DNA from: Crocinitomix catalasitica ATCC 23190
GTDB taxonomy: Bacteria; Bacteroidota; Bacteroidia; Flavobacteriales_D; Crocinitomicaceae
Assembly: GCF_000621625.1 (NCBI RefSeq)
Contig: NZ_JHXV01000008.1
Span: 124,001-188,000, forward strand
Length of the DNA stretch: 64,000 bases
Reading direction: 5' to 3'
Part shown: positions 35,521 through 44,767 of the stretch, one piece after another
Position numbering within the stretch: position 1 is the first letter of the stretch
Layout of the letters: every line of letters starts with the position of its first letter
Program-made: the position numbers and the translations under genes
Notes under the pieces: generated by a model
What the model saw: the letters and a program-made list of their open reading frames with translations, nothing else
The model's database searches: none
Told to the model about the DNA's origin: nothing

Positions 35521-36127
35521 TACGGATCAGTCACAAAAGTTGGGGAGGAATTTAGGCCAAAATAATTTTCTTTGTAAAAAAGAATAAGTGTTGGATTGAT
35601 TTTTTTAGAGTAAAATAATTTTACTAATTACAACTTAACCCAATAATCATATCCGAAACTCGATTTTTCGATGCCATTCTTTTAAGAGCCATAAGAAACG
35701 AATTGAAACTGGTAAAAAAGTGAGGAAGCTCCAATCTCTGATTGGAGATCACCGATCTTTTCCATTTTCAAGAGTGGCGTTGGTGAGTAAAAGCGGGCTA
35801 TTGGTTGTAGGCCCTGCCAGGCAGCCTTTTTTGCTTCCTTTTTTTGCTGTAAAAAAAGGAAGAAGAGGTTAAATAAAGTTTAAAAGCAAATCGGGTAACC
35901 AAAAAAGTCAAAATAAAATTTTGATGATTCAAAAATGTGGCTCTAATCATATTAAGATTAACTCAAGTATTTAGCTCTTCCACAAGAATTAGTCTTGATC
36001 CGTTACTTCTAATGTCAAAATATAAATTATTCCAGACGTTATTCCGAATGTTTAATCTAATCAATTAGGGTAGATGGAATGTTATTCAATCATTTATAAT
36101 GATTGATGTTTTTTTAATATTGACCAA
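35521..36127. other. Non-coding region with hairpins
   Basis: About 600 bp without a supportable gene. It contains CTCCAATC-TCT-GATTGGAG (35729-35747), CTGCC-A-GGCAG at about 35815-35825, and a perfect 12-bp stem CTTCCTTTTTTT / AAAAAAAGGAAG (35834-35862). The last two sit in a stretch I recall as a common Bacteroidota intergenic repeat, which in one frame mimics protein. At about 35650 the minus strand has a 17-codon open stretch ending FGYDYWVKL-stop, faintly like a propeller repeat, perhaps a relic. Confidence 0.4.
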
Positions 36128-36664
36128 TTATCGCTTCAATTCCTTTTTATATTTAATCCATTCGTCCTTAGACATGCTTTGTTCTGACAAAACAAAATCA
36201 TTATTATCTAACGAAGCAACCAAATAACTTACGAGTTTATTGTCGTTTTTAGATTTGATGTTACGTGTATTGCGCGTTGAAACGAATTGATTACAAGCCA
36301 CCATCTCCCAGTTGTGGACTTTAGAGTTTCGAATAAAAAAATCAAGTAAAGACTCATCACTATTACTGTTTTTAGAAGTGACAACAACTCTATTTACTTG
36401 GTTCCAAACGCTGTCATAATCAAGATGAATTTCAAATAGGACGTCGGCGTTGTCTTGTGGTTCACTTGTGTTGGCAAGAATAATTTCAGTACCATCTTGT
36501 GTATTATTTAATGTACAAGAAATGGTATCGCCTAATTCGTTATAACTTTCATATTCCGTTTTAACATTTTCATAATCCATTCCAATAATATAGTCAAAAT
36601 CGAATTGTGCAGATACAGTTGTGGTCATGCCAATAACGGCAAGAATTAAAATAAGTTTTTTCAT
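36128..36664 (-). CDS. Hypothetical secreted protein
   Basis: A 178-aa protein. Signal peptide MKKLILILAVIGMTTTVSAQ, cut before FDFDYIIG. The mature part begins with a motif of the type GMDYENVKTEYESYNE, seen in small periplasmic or secreted Bacteroidota proteins, and continues with an alternating beta and charged sequence that ends in basic residues (KYKKELKR). No family assigned. It is divergent from the large T9SS protein gene, with 303 bp between them holding one notable inverted repeat, AACCTGA/TCAGGTT (36729-36735 and 36773-36779). Confidence 0.7.
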   Translation of the reverse strand: MKKLILILAVIGMTTTVSAQFDFDYIIGMDYENVKTEYESYNELGDTISCTLNNTQDGTEIILANTSEPQDNADVLFEIHLDYDSVWNQVNRVVVTSKNSNSDESLLDFFIRNSKVHNWEMVACNQFVSTRNTRNIKSKNDNKLVSYLVASLDNNDFVLSEQSMSKDEWIKYKKELKR

Positions 36665-36933
36665 GTTTTTGAGTTGTGATAAAAAAGATTTTGAGGGATC
36701 TTGTTTATCGATAAATATAAGTTTTGTTAACCTGAGCTTTCATCGGAAAGATGTTAAAAGTTCTGAATGGGTTCAGGTTGGGTAACACCTAAAATAAGCA
36801 TTATTTATAAGTAAACCGATCTATTTTAGAATAAAATGAAGTGGTTCACTTGTTGTTATCCCTCTTAATATATTAATAATACACCATAACATTACCGTAA
36901 TTCTCAGGTAATACGGGCATAATTGCTTGCCAG

Positions 36934-36941
36934 TAGTTTTG
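36934..36941 (+). promoter_or_regulatory. -7 promoter element of the large T9SS gene
   Basis: TAGTTTTG matches TAnnTTTG and is 26 bp before the ATG at 36968. Confidence 0.45.
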
Positions 36942-36967
36942 TTAAAAAAAAACGAAGACAAAAAATT

Positions 36968-39900
36968 ATGAAGAAAATTTACTTAACACTTTTGGTAATT
37001 TGTGGAGCACAAATGGCGATAGCGCAAAACCCTGGAATGTTAATTTCAGAGTTTTATCAAAATCCGGATGGTGATGATTCACCTTACGAATATGTAGAAT
37101 TAATAGCTACAGATGATATTGATTTTTCGATCACTCCTTATACTATCATCGTTTCTGATAATGGCGACGCCACAGCAAACGGATGGATTGAAGGAAGTGA
37201 TGTTACTTATGCATTTGAAATATCAACAGGAACAGTTGCTGTCGGTGATGTTGTTTATGTAGGCGGGTCGTTAATGGCACCTACAGGAACAGTATTGCGT
37301 GCAATTGATTATGCTGTTGAAAATGGAGATGGTGGAATAGGTGATGCGAATGATGGTGGTGTATTTGGTAATGGTGGTGGAAACTGTGATGGAATCGCAG
37401 TTTTTAATTTACCAGTTGCCGAAATTACTGCTGAAACGGTTCCTACAGACGCTGTAATTTATGGTACTGATTTAGGAAGTGCTTATTTTTCAGATACTGA
37501 AGGATATCAATTGCCAATAAATGATTTTTATAGCGGTGGCAAATTAATTGACGGTAGTTTTATTGGTGAAGATATTCACTTAACAACTTTGTCTGGTGTT
37601 TACGATTTAGAAACATTCGAATTTACAACGGGTAGAACTTTTGTAGATGAGGAAGCAACAGATGGTACGTCTTCTATTGTATTTGATGCGGAAGATGTAA
37701 TTCCAACTATCGAATTTGCAGAGAATGAAATGCGGGTGATGGAAGATGTTGGAATCATTTCTTTAGCGCTTGACTTGTCTATGTTTAATGACGAAGATGC
37801 ATCTGTTGATGTTGTGGTTCGATCGACTTCAAACGCAGGTTCTCCTGATGACTTTATTTTAATTGATACGACAATTGTTTTTCCTGCAGGAATGGAAAGT
37901 ACACAGGCATTCACAATTGAGATTCTTGACGATATGTTAGCTGAGCAAGCAGAATATATAGTTTGTAGCTTAGAAAACTTCGTAAACGCAACTTTTACTG
38001 GTGACGAAGAATTGATTATTTTTATTAATGATAACGATCGTATTTTGCCAACAGCAACAAACGAATTGAAAATGTCATTATTGACAAGTTATTCGAATGG
38101 TGAAGAAGGAGATAGTTCAGCTGAGATTATTGCTTTTGATAAAGATTCAGAAAGATTATTCATTGCGAATAGTATTGCAAATACTGTTGATGTTGTTGAT
38201 TTATCTGATCCAGCTGCTCCGGTAGCAATGATGGCAATCAATTTTGATTCTGTAGGATTTATGAATTCAATCGCTGTTTATGATGGAATTGTTGCTGTTG
38301 CTTTGGAGGCGCCAAATGCACAAGATCCTGGATTTATAACCTTTTTAGATGTTGATGGTAATTGGTTGAATCGTTTGACTGTTGGAGCAATGCCTGATAT
38401 GATCACTTTTAATCATGCTGGAACACAAATCGTAGTTGCTTGTGAAGGTGAGCCGAATGATGATTATGATGTAGATCCGAACGGAACAATTGCTATAATT
38501 GACTTAGAAGATGATTATACCGCTTTATCAGCAGACAATGTGACTATTCTTGATTTCATGGATTTTAACGCGATGGAAGCGGATTTAAAAGCTGCTGGTG
38601 TTCGAATCTTTGGTTTGGATGCTACAGTTGCACAAGATTTGGAGCCAGAGTATGTTACTATCTTAAATGACGATGCAACAGCATTTGTTGTATTACAAGA
38701 GAACAATGCATTGGCTAAGGTTGATTTAATTGCTAAAGAAATAATTGAGATTTTACCGTTGGGTACAATTGATCATTCTGTTTATGGATTTGGTTTAGAT
38801 GCATCGAATAGAACATCTGGAATTAATATTGCGAATTTCCCAATTCAAGGTATGCACATGCCAGATGCAATTGATCAAATTGAAATATTAGGACAAAGTT
38901 ATTTGATTACTGCCAATGAAGGTGATTCGAGAGATTATGATGGATATAGTGAAGAGGAGAGAGTGGGTGATTTATTATTAGATGAAACAGCTTTCCCTGA
39001 TGCAGCAATTTGGCAGAACGATTTATTGTTAGGTCGACTAAAAACAACATCAGCAACTGGAGATACAGATGGCGATGGTGATATCGATGTGATTCATTCG
39101 TACGGAACGCGTTCATTTACAATTTGGGAAGCTGCAACTGGCGATCGTTTATTCGATTCAGGTGATTTATTCGAGCAAATTTTGGCTGCACATCCAATCT
39201 TCTCTGAATTGTTTAATGCAGACAATGAAGATGAAGATGTGAAAAATAGAAGTGATGATAAAGGCCCAGAACCAGAAGGTGTAAAAACGGCAATGATTGA
39301 TGGGAATGCTTATTTATTTGTTTCCTTAGAAAGAGTGGGTGGTGTTTTCGCTTTCAATATTAACAATCCTGCTACACCAATTTATATCGGTTATGAAAAT
39401 AATAGAGATGTTGAAACGAATGGTCCTGATAGAGGAGCTGAAGGAATTATCTTTATTGATGCTGTGGATTCTCCAAATGGAAAAGGGATTTTAATTCTAG
39501 CGAATGAGGTTTCTAGTACACTGTCTATTTTCGAGGTGAATTCATGTATTGCATTGTCTGATTTGGTTATCAATACAACTGATGATGCAACGACTTTCTG
39601 TGCAGGTGAAGAATTAGATTTAATGGCTGTTTCTGATGCGGATTTAGCCTACCAATGGTTGTTAGATGGTGCAGATCTTCTTGGAGCAGATGAAGCAATT
39701 TATTCAGCTGACGAAGCAGGATTCTACCAAGTGTATTTTGAAAATACGGATGCAGCTTGTATCGGTAAAACTGATTCGTTATTTATTGATGAATTGCCAA
39801 CTCCAACGCCGGTTATTTCAGTAACTGATGGGGTATTGTTTACAGGTGTATTTGATACGTATCAATGGTTTTACGAAGGTGAAGCAATTGATGGTGCAAA

Positions 39901-40264
39901 TGATTTAGAGATTACGCCAGAATTTGATGGTGAGTATACTGTAGTTGTTACAAATGAAGAAGGTTGTACTGGAGTAGCTACTTATGAGGTTGCTTATACA
40001 GGTCTAGCTGCTAATGATTTTGGTGCCTTTACTGTATATCCAAATCCAGCAGGTGAATATACAACTGTTGAGTTTGGGATGTTGAACGGAAATGGAACTG
40101 TTAAATTGATTAATATCTTAGGTGAAGTTGTTATTTCTCATGAGATTCAAAGTTCTAATAATGGAAGCATGCAATTGGACCTAGGTCAATTCACAACAGG
40201 AATTTATTTTGTTGAATTGTCAGATGGAAAAACAAGTCAAAGTAAAAAATTGATCATCAAATAA
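36968..40264 (+). CDS. Large T9SS-exported protein with LTD-like, Calx-beta and choice-of-anchor I domains
   Basis: A 1098-aa cell-surface or secreted protein from the ATG at 36968 (MKKIYLTLLVICGAQMAIAQ is the signal peptide; a longer frame lacks one). Domains in order: a lamin-tail-like domain (MLISEFYQNPDGDDSPYEYVEL); a Calx-beta domain at about 255-360 (PTIEFAENEMRV to EELIIFINDND); a long propeller of the choice-of-anchor I / alkaline-phosphatase-like type at about 375-890 (IIAFDKDSERLFIANS, ITANEGDSRDYDGY, DDKGPEPEGVKTA); one or two Ig/PKD-like modules; and a T9SS type A sorting domain (FTVYPNPAGEYTTVEF to KKLIIK). Acidic residues are abundant, consistent with Ca2+ binding. Possibly a surface phosphatase-like or adhesive protein. 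Substrate unknown. A strong terminator follows. Confidence 0.88.
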   Translation: MKKIYLTLLVICGAQMAIAQNPGMLISEFYQNPDGDDSPYEYVELIATDDIDFSITPYTIIVSDNGDATANGWIEGSDVTYAFEISTGTVAVGDVVYVGGSLMAPTGTVLRAIDYAVENGDGGIGDANDGGVFGNGGGNCDGIAVFNLPVAEITAETVPTDAVIYGTDLGSAYFSDTEGYQLPINDFYSGGKLIDGSFIGEDIHLTTLSGVYDLETFEFTTGRTFVDEEATDGTSSIVFDAEDVIPTIEFAENEMRVMEDVGIISLALDLSMFNDEDASVDVVVRSTSNAGSPDDFILIDTTIVFPAGMESTQAFTIEILDDMLAEQAEYIVCSLENFVNATFTGDEELIIFINDNDRILPTATNELKMSLLTSYSNGEEGDSSAEIIAFDKDSERLFIANSIANTVDVVDLSDPAAPVAMMAINFDSVGFMNSIAVYDGIVAVALEAPNAQDPGFITFLDVDGNWLNRLTVGAMPDMITFNHAGTQIVVACEGEPNDDYDVDPNGTIAIIDLEDDYTALSADNVTILDFMDFNAMEADLKAAGVRIFGLDATVAQDLEPEYVTILNDDATAFVVLQENNALAKVDLIAKEIIEILPLGTIDHSVYGFGLDASNRTSGINIANFPIQGMHMPDAIDQIEILGQSYLITANEGDSRDYDGYSEEERVGDLLLDETAFPDAAIWQNDLLLGRLKTTSATGDTDGDGDIDVIHSYGTRSFTIWEAATGDRLFDSGDLFEQILAAHPIFSELFNADNEDEDVKNRSDDKGPEPEGVKTAMIDGNAYLFVSLERVGGVFAFNINNPATPIYIGYENNRDVETNGPDRGAEGIIFIDAVDSPNGKGILILANEVSSTLSIFEVNSCIALSDLVINTTDDATTFCAGEELDLMAVSDADLAYQWLLDGADLLGADEAIYSADEAGFYQVYFENTDAACIGKTDSLFIDELPTPTPVISVTDGVLFTGVFDTYQWFYEGEAIDGANDLEITPEFDGEYTVVVTNEEGCTGVATYEVAYTGLAANDFGAFTVYPNPAGEYTTVEFGMLNGNGTVKLINILGEVVISHEIQSSNNGSMQLDLGQFTTGIYFVELSDGKTSQSKKLIIK

Positions 40265-40287
40265 AATTGATCATTTTAAGATAATTA

Positions 40288-40324
40288 AATCCTCTTGCAT
40301 CGCGTATGCAAGGGGATTTTTAGT
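40288..40324 (+). terminator. Terminator after the large T9SS gene
   Basis: A 13-bp stem, AATCCTCTTGCAT with ATGCAAGGGGATT (one G:T pair), loop CGCGT, then a run of Ts. Confidence 0.85.
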
Positions 40325-40365
40325 TTTTAATTCACGCATCAACAATCGTCCCGAAAAAAGACGAG

Positions 40366-40538
40366 CCCTTTCAAGTCCCGAAGGGGCAATTCTCATTTCA
40401 AGTCCCGAAGGGGCTTCACCAAAAAAAGCCCTGAAGGGGCAATCCCCAATTAAAGAAAGACGAAGTTCTTTCAAGTCCCGAAGGGATCTAAAAGCCCTGA
40501 AGGGGCGATATTTATTCACATAGGACAAAGTCCTATGT
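40366..40538. repeat. Cluster of REP-like elements
   Basis: Five copies of a 15-17 bp unit, alternately AAGTCCCGAAGGGGC and AAGCCCTGAAGGGGC, at about 40373, 40400, 40427, 40473 and 40492, ending with the perfect palindrome ACATAGGAC-AAA-GTCCTATGT (40518-40538). Related copies lie beside the RAYT remnant at 35.35 kb. A long minus-strand ORF across this region (40271-40621) is a by-product of the repeats and not a gene. Confidence 0.8.
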
Positions 40539-40670
40539 TTTAGATTAAATAGATAGCTAAACAAAGCACCAAAACCACCAACAATTTCAACAAATAAACC
40601 CCACAACAAATCAAAAAACACCTAAATGTTAAAGGCTGTTAAAATCAGCTAAAAAAAGTAATCAAATACG

Positions 40671-40678
40671 TATTTTTG
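40671..40678 (+). promoter_or_regulatory. -7 promoter element of nhaA
   Basis: TATTTTTG matches TAnnTTTG, 30 bp before the TTG start of nhaA. Confidence 0.5.
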
Positions 40679-40707
40679 TAGGGTATAAATTCACTAAAAT
40701 TTAACTA

Positions 40708-42015
40708 TTGAAAAAGCCAAAACATCTCATATTTACACCGTTAGAAAGTTTTATGAATTATAAAGGTTCTAGCGGGATCTTGTTATTTGTTGCAACAATT
40801 GCTGCCATCGTTTGGGCCAATTCACCTTGGGCTGATTCTTATCAAGAAATTTGGGACTATCCGGTTGGATTTAATTTTGGTTCGTTCGAATTAATTAAGC
40901 CTCTTATTCTATGGGTTAATGATGGTTTAATGGCCATTTTCTTTTTCCTAATTGGGCTCGAAGTCAAGCGAGAAATTTTGATTGGGGAATTGAACTCTAT
41001 GAAAAAGGCTTCCTTGCCAATTTTTGCGGCACTGGGTGGGGTTATTCTTCCTGTTGTTTTGTTTTTGGTGTTTAATGAGGATCCTATTACTGAAAAAGGA
41101 TGGGGTATTCCAATGGCGACTGATATTGCCTTTTCATTGGCTATTCTGACGGTTTTAGGTTCACGTGTGCCTATTGGTTTAAAGGTGTTTTTAACGGCTT
41201 TAGCAATTGTTGATGATATTGCCGCTGTGTTAATTATTGCTGTATTCTATAGTGAGAATATCGACTGGATGATGTTGTTATATGCGATGATTCCTTTGGT
41301 TTACTTGTTTATTTTAATGTTCAGAAAAATTTATAGCAAATACCTGATCCTTATTTTCGGTCTTGTGATTTGGTTCTTGTTTTTGAAGTCTGGAATTCAT
41401 CCAACAATTGCGGGAATTTTAGTTGCGTTTACTGTTCCTTTAAGACAACGATTTGGGATTAAAGATTCAATGGAAAAAATTGATGCAAAGGTTTTGGAAT
41501 TGGGCAATGCTGAAAATTTAGATGTGCCAATTGCCTCAAAAGAGCAATTACATGCCTTAGATAAAATTGAAGCTTGGACACAAAGAGTAAGATCGCCTTT
41601 ACAGCATTTAGAACATGAATTACACGACTGGATCGCCTTTGTAATTATACCCATTTTTGCTTTTGCAAACGCAGGGGTTGACTTTGCTAGTGATGCATCC
41701 TTGGATACGGGATTAATGTTCAATCTCGCTATTGCATTGATTTTAGGTAAAAGTGTTGGTATTACTTTCTTCACTTTCTTAAGTGTGAAATTAAAATTGG
41801 CGAAACTGCCTGATAGAATAAAGTGGATCCATATTATTGGTGTAGGATTTTTAGCTGGAATTGGCTTTACGATGTCTATTTTTATCGCGAATCTTGCCTT
41901 TACAGCTGATAAAGATTTAGTAGATGCCTCTAAAATAGGTGTGATTCTAGGTTCACTAATCGCTGGAATTTTAGGATATGTATTGCTGAGGTTGACACTG
42001 AAAGACAAGAAATAA
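40708..42015 (+). CDS. nhaA: Na+/H+ antiporter NhaA
   Basis: A 435-aa inner-membrane antiporter that exports Na+ (or Li+) in exchange for protons, for pH and salt homeostasis. Key features: the LFFFLIGLEVKRE-type helix 2/3 region (FFFLIGLEVKREIL), the pair of essential Asp residues in the helix 5 motif ALAIVDDIAAVL, the unwound helix 4 region GWGIPMATDIAFSLA, and the cytoplasmic-funnel helix region LHDWIAFVIIPIFAFANAGV. About 12 membrane helices. The start is a TTG (40708); the first ATG in frame (40753) would remove the conserved PLESFMNYKGSSG lead-in, so I prefer TTG. A marine or brackish habitat would fit. Confidence 0.95.
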   Translation: MKKPKHLIFTPLESFMNYKGSSGILLFVATIAAIVWANSPWADSYQEIWDYPVGFNFGSFELIKPLILWVNDGLMAIFFFLIGLEVKREILIGELNSMKKASLPIFAALGGVILPVVLFLVFNEDPITEKGWGIPMATDIAFSLAILTVLGSRVPIGLKVFLTALAIVDDIAAVLIIAVFYSENIDWMMLLYAMIPLVYLFILMFRKIYSKYLILIFGLVIWFLFLKSGIHPTIAGILVAFTVPLRQRFGIKDSMEKIDAKVLELGNAENLDVPIASKEQLHALDKIEAWTQRVRSPLQHLEHELHDWIAFVIIPIFAFANAGVDFASDASLDTGLMFNLAIALILGKSVGITFFTFLSVKLKLAKLPDRIKWIHIIGVGFLAGIGFTMSIFIANLAFTADKDLVDASKIGVILGSLIAGILGYVLLRLTLKDKK

Positions 42016-42047
42016 TATTTGAGATGATTGTCTTTGAATCATAGCAT

Positions 42048-43097
42048 TTATTCGTCAATCTCCTCTGCTTGTTCTCCTTCTTCAATAATTTCGTCTGCTT
42101 TTTCTTTTAGATCCTTGTCTAAATTGCTATTCGGTTCAGCATGTTCATTCACGATTGTTAATTCCGTGTAAAAAGGGAAGTGATCGGAGCTTATATCTCT
42201 AAGTATTTTGAGTTGATTGACTTCGATACCTTTCGAATGATAGAGTAGGTCTAATGGGAATCTGAAAATGGCTGGTGATACAGGGAAGGTTCCGTAAATT
42301 CCTTTGCCCAATCTAGCATCAACTAGACTGGCAGCCTTTGAAAATAATTTGGAGCTTTTTGACCAACAAACATTATTAAAATCTCCTGTTACAATGGTCG
42401 GCATATTCAATTCGCAGATATGTTTTGCCGCTTTCATTAATTCACCATCCTTTTGTTTAGAAGTTGTTTTTTCTGTTGGACTGGGTGGTGGTGGGTGAAT
42501 GCCAATAAAGGCGAAATCATTGCCGTTTTTATCGACTAAATGCGCTTCAATTGCCGGTCGTTCATCTGAAATAAAATAGTGCGTTTGAATTTTATGCGCT
42601 TTTAGTTTAGAGTAGAAATGCATGCCATATCTATTCTCTTTCGGCGCTTTGTGAACAGATATATAATCAACTTCTATTTTTTCAAGTGCTTGTTCCCAAG
42701 CCTTATTTGTTTCCATCGTTAAAAGAATGTCAGGATCTACTTCTTTCACTAGTTTTATAAGCTCCTCGTAATTATCATTCTTTTGTAGCACATTTACACT
42801 TAGGATATTGATGGTGCTTTTTTGCCCTTTGTCTTTGTTCTTCTTGAAGGGGATATAAGGAGCGATAACTATTGCCTGATAGATGATGGCAATAAAGAGA
42901 ATGATTAAGGCTGCTAACATTAAGGTATTGCCTTCTTCGAATAGAAATAAGCCAGTTACGAATACAATGGATTGTAATAAGACAACCTGAATTCGAATGA
43001 AATCGAAGATCCTGAAAAACCAATGTGTCGTTCCAATTTCAGGGAGGAAACTAAAGGTAGCAAATATATAGGCGATGATTGTAATGGCTGTCGTCAC
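42048..43097 (-). CDS. Membrane-anchored endonuclease/exonuclease/phosphatase family protein
   Basis: A 349-aa protein. Three hydrophobic segments span residues 1-80 (TAITIIAYIFATFSFL, VVLLQSIVFVTGLFLF, LMLAALIILFIAII). A cytoplasmic or periplasmic EEP domain follows, with catalytic blocks NILSVNVLQKN, DILLTMETN, IGIHPPPPS, PTIVTGDFNNVCWS and SSDHFPFYTEL (the Asn, Glu, Asp/Asn and terminal Asp-His of the DNase I-like fold). The tail of about 30 residues is very acidic. The target (nucleic acid, phosphoinositide-like or other) is unknown. The start codon is a GTG 9 bp after the previous gene's stop, so it is the last gene of the 45342-42048 operon. Confidence 0.85.
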   Translation of the reverse strand: MTTAITIIAYIFATFSFLPEIGTTHWFFRIFDFIRIQVVLLQSIVFVTGLFLFEEGNTLMLAALIILFIAIIYQAIVIAPYIPFKKNKDKGQKSTINILSVNVLQKNDNYEELIKLVKEVDPDILLTMETNKAWEQALEKIEVDYISVHKAPKENRYGMHFYSKLKAHKIQTHYFISDERPAIEAHLVDKNGNDFAFIGIHPPPPSPTEKTTSKQKDGELMKAAKHICELNMPTIVTGDFNNVCWSKSSKLFSKAASLVDARLGKGIYGTFPVSPAIFRFPLDLLYHSKGIEVNQLKILRDISSDHFPFYTELTIVNEHAEPNSNLDKDLKEKADEIIEEGEQAEEIDE

Positions 43098-43106
43098 GAT
43101 ATTGTT

Positions 43107-44201
43107 TTAGATGGTAGGTTTGAATTGATTAAAAGTCTGCCAATATTTATCCTTGTATATATTGTATTCTACATTCAATTTATCTTGATATTTAAATCGT
43201 ATTTCAGCTGTTACTTTTGATGGCGTTCTAAAGTCTTTACAAGCAAAATAAACCTTTCTTAAACCATCAGCGGTTTCTCTGCCTACATTTAAATAACCTT
43301 GTTCGGTTTTCAGTCGCTCCATCAATTCATCTTCAAACTGATCCATTATTTCGTAATACTGATCATTGGGCATTCCATATTCATTGCCTTCATAATTGAT
43401 TTCTAGAAGTAATATCCACGGATGTGAAGCTTTTCTATCCCATTCTAACAGCGTTGTATTGATGATTGCAATTAATGGTTTTCCATTTTCGAGTGTGGCT
43501 TCTAACGAATGGTATTTGTCATTTTCTGTATTGTACAAAGTACCTTCGTATTTTTCAACAAATTCTTTTTGCCTCCAGATTATAAAATCTTTTAATTTTT
43601 CAATTGGAATCAATTCTTTTTCAATCTTGTCTGGACCGATAATGTAGACAAAATCTATATCCGTAACAACGGCTAATTCTCCTAAAAAATTATCTAGAAA
43701 AATAAATACACCACTGCTTATTGGGTCCTTTAATTCTTCTTTATAATTGTCATAAACAACAGTAATGTTTATTTCATCAGGTCGGTTCGGATTTTCATTC
43801 GAATAGAAGTTAAGATTCGATGGGTCGAAAGGCATATCTTCTAATATAATTCCTTGATGTGATTTTGGTAAGGCCGGTTTCGATGCTGTAAATCTCCAAC
43901 CATCAATGCTGGGAGCAGCTTGAATTAATTCTTCAACAAAAACGATGTGTTTAACAACACCATCTGCCGTTATGATTAATTCCGCAGTCTTCTCATCAAA
44001 CATACCCGTCAAGAAATTATAACCGCCAATTAGCTTATCTAACTTTTGCGCAAGTTGATCAAGGAAATCTCTTTCAATTTGTTGTCTTTCTCGGACAGTC
44101 TTGAAAAATGATTTTTCATTTTCGACAAACCAATTCCAGAAATCCTCATTTGTATTGATTTCTGTTGTGTGCTTATTTCTAAATTTTTTAAAGAGTCCCA
44201 T
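43107..44201 (-). CDS. DUF695 domain protein
   Basis: A 364-aa soluble protein. The N-terminus is a helical lead (MGLFKKFRNKHTTEINTNEDFWNWFVENEK); the middle alternates beta strands. The C-terminal 130 residues carry the DUF695 pattern PWILLLEINYEGNEYGMP and YLNVGRETADGLRKVYFACKDF. DUF695 proteins often accompany membrane or regulatory genes, and their role is unknown. Its ATG follows directly on the stop codon of the upstream frameshifted gene, so they are tightly linked. Confidence 0.85.
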   Translation of the reverse strand: MGLFKKFRNKHTTEINTNEDFWNWFVENEKSFFKTVRERQQIERDFLDQLAQKLDKLIGGYNFLTGMFDEKTAELIITADGVVKHIVFVEELIQAAPSIDGWRFTASKPALPKSHQGIILEDMPFDPSNLNFYSNENPNRPDEINITVVYDNYKEELKDPISSGVFIFLDNFLGELAVVTDIDFVYIIGPDKIEKELIPIEKLKDFIIWRQKEFVEKYEGTLYNTENDKYHSLEATLENGKPLIAIINTTLLEWDRKASHPWILLLEINYEGNEYGMPNDQYYEIMDQFEDELMERLKTEQGYLNVGRETADGLRKVYFACKDFRTPSKVTAEIRFKYQDKLNVEYNIYKDKYWQTFNQFKPTI

Positions 44202-44767
44202 TTAAAATTGCTTTAATAATCTTTTGGCTGCTTCAACCGCTTCTACAACATAAGCATTTCCATTTACAATATCCTCTAATTCGTTTTGAGTTTTTGAATT
44301 ATATTTCTGTTCATATTTTTTTATACGACTTTCTTCTTGTTTTAAGATGACGACTTTTTCTGTTTCATTTACATCTTCACTCAAGGGGAATAAGGCGTTA
44401 AAGGCGGTGAAAATTTCAGGGTTTAATAGAAGATGCGAAATTAATAAACCCAATGAAATTAATTCGATTTTTAAGGATCCAATTCCAAATGAATATTGGT
44501 AATTGTAGAATTTAATAAGCGGCGTAAATGATAGTAAGATTAATAATATGAATAAGTATCGCCAAACCGGTTTTTCAGCGAGAATAAATATGAGAATTAT
44601 GGAACAGCTATTTTTGCATAATTGACAGCTGATATGACAGCAGTGCTAACTAGCAATCCGTTTTCGTTATAATAGGCTGGTGTAAATTCAGTTTTTAGTG
44701 AATAGACTTGTATCAAAGCAATGGCAAAAAAGAATGGAATATATTTTGGAAGTTCTTTTAATGTCAT
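44202..44767 (-). pseudogene. Membrane-protein gene broken by a single-base frameshift
   Basis: A start codon at 44767 overlaps the stop of the previous gene as ATGA, the classic coupled junction. The frame runs 56 codons (MTLKELPKYIPFFFAIALIQ ... NYAKIAVP) to a TAA at 44597. The next frame is open through the same point and continues in matching style, IILIFILAEKPVWRYLFILL, down to a stop at 44202 (KRLLKQF). Adding one A to the A5 tract in GCAAAAATAG joins them into 188 residues with four membrane helices and a helical tail. Either a real frameshift, a sequencing error in the homopolymer, or a slip site. Family unknown. Confidence 0.8.

Noticed and set aside
35640-35700. Relic of a propeller gene ending FGYDYWVKL
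   Set aside because: Only 17 codons resemble the repeat; too short to call, so noted only as possible.
40366-40538. CRISPR array
   Set aside because: The repeats are short GC-rich palindromes with irregular spacing and no unique spacers of constant length; they fit REP elements better.
40271-40621. 116-codon minus-strand ORF
   Set aside because: It is made of REP-like repeats and reads as repeated GDCPFRAFF-type peptides, an artefact.
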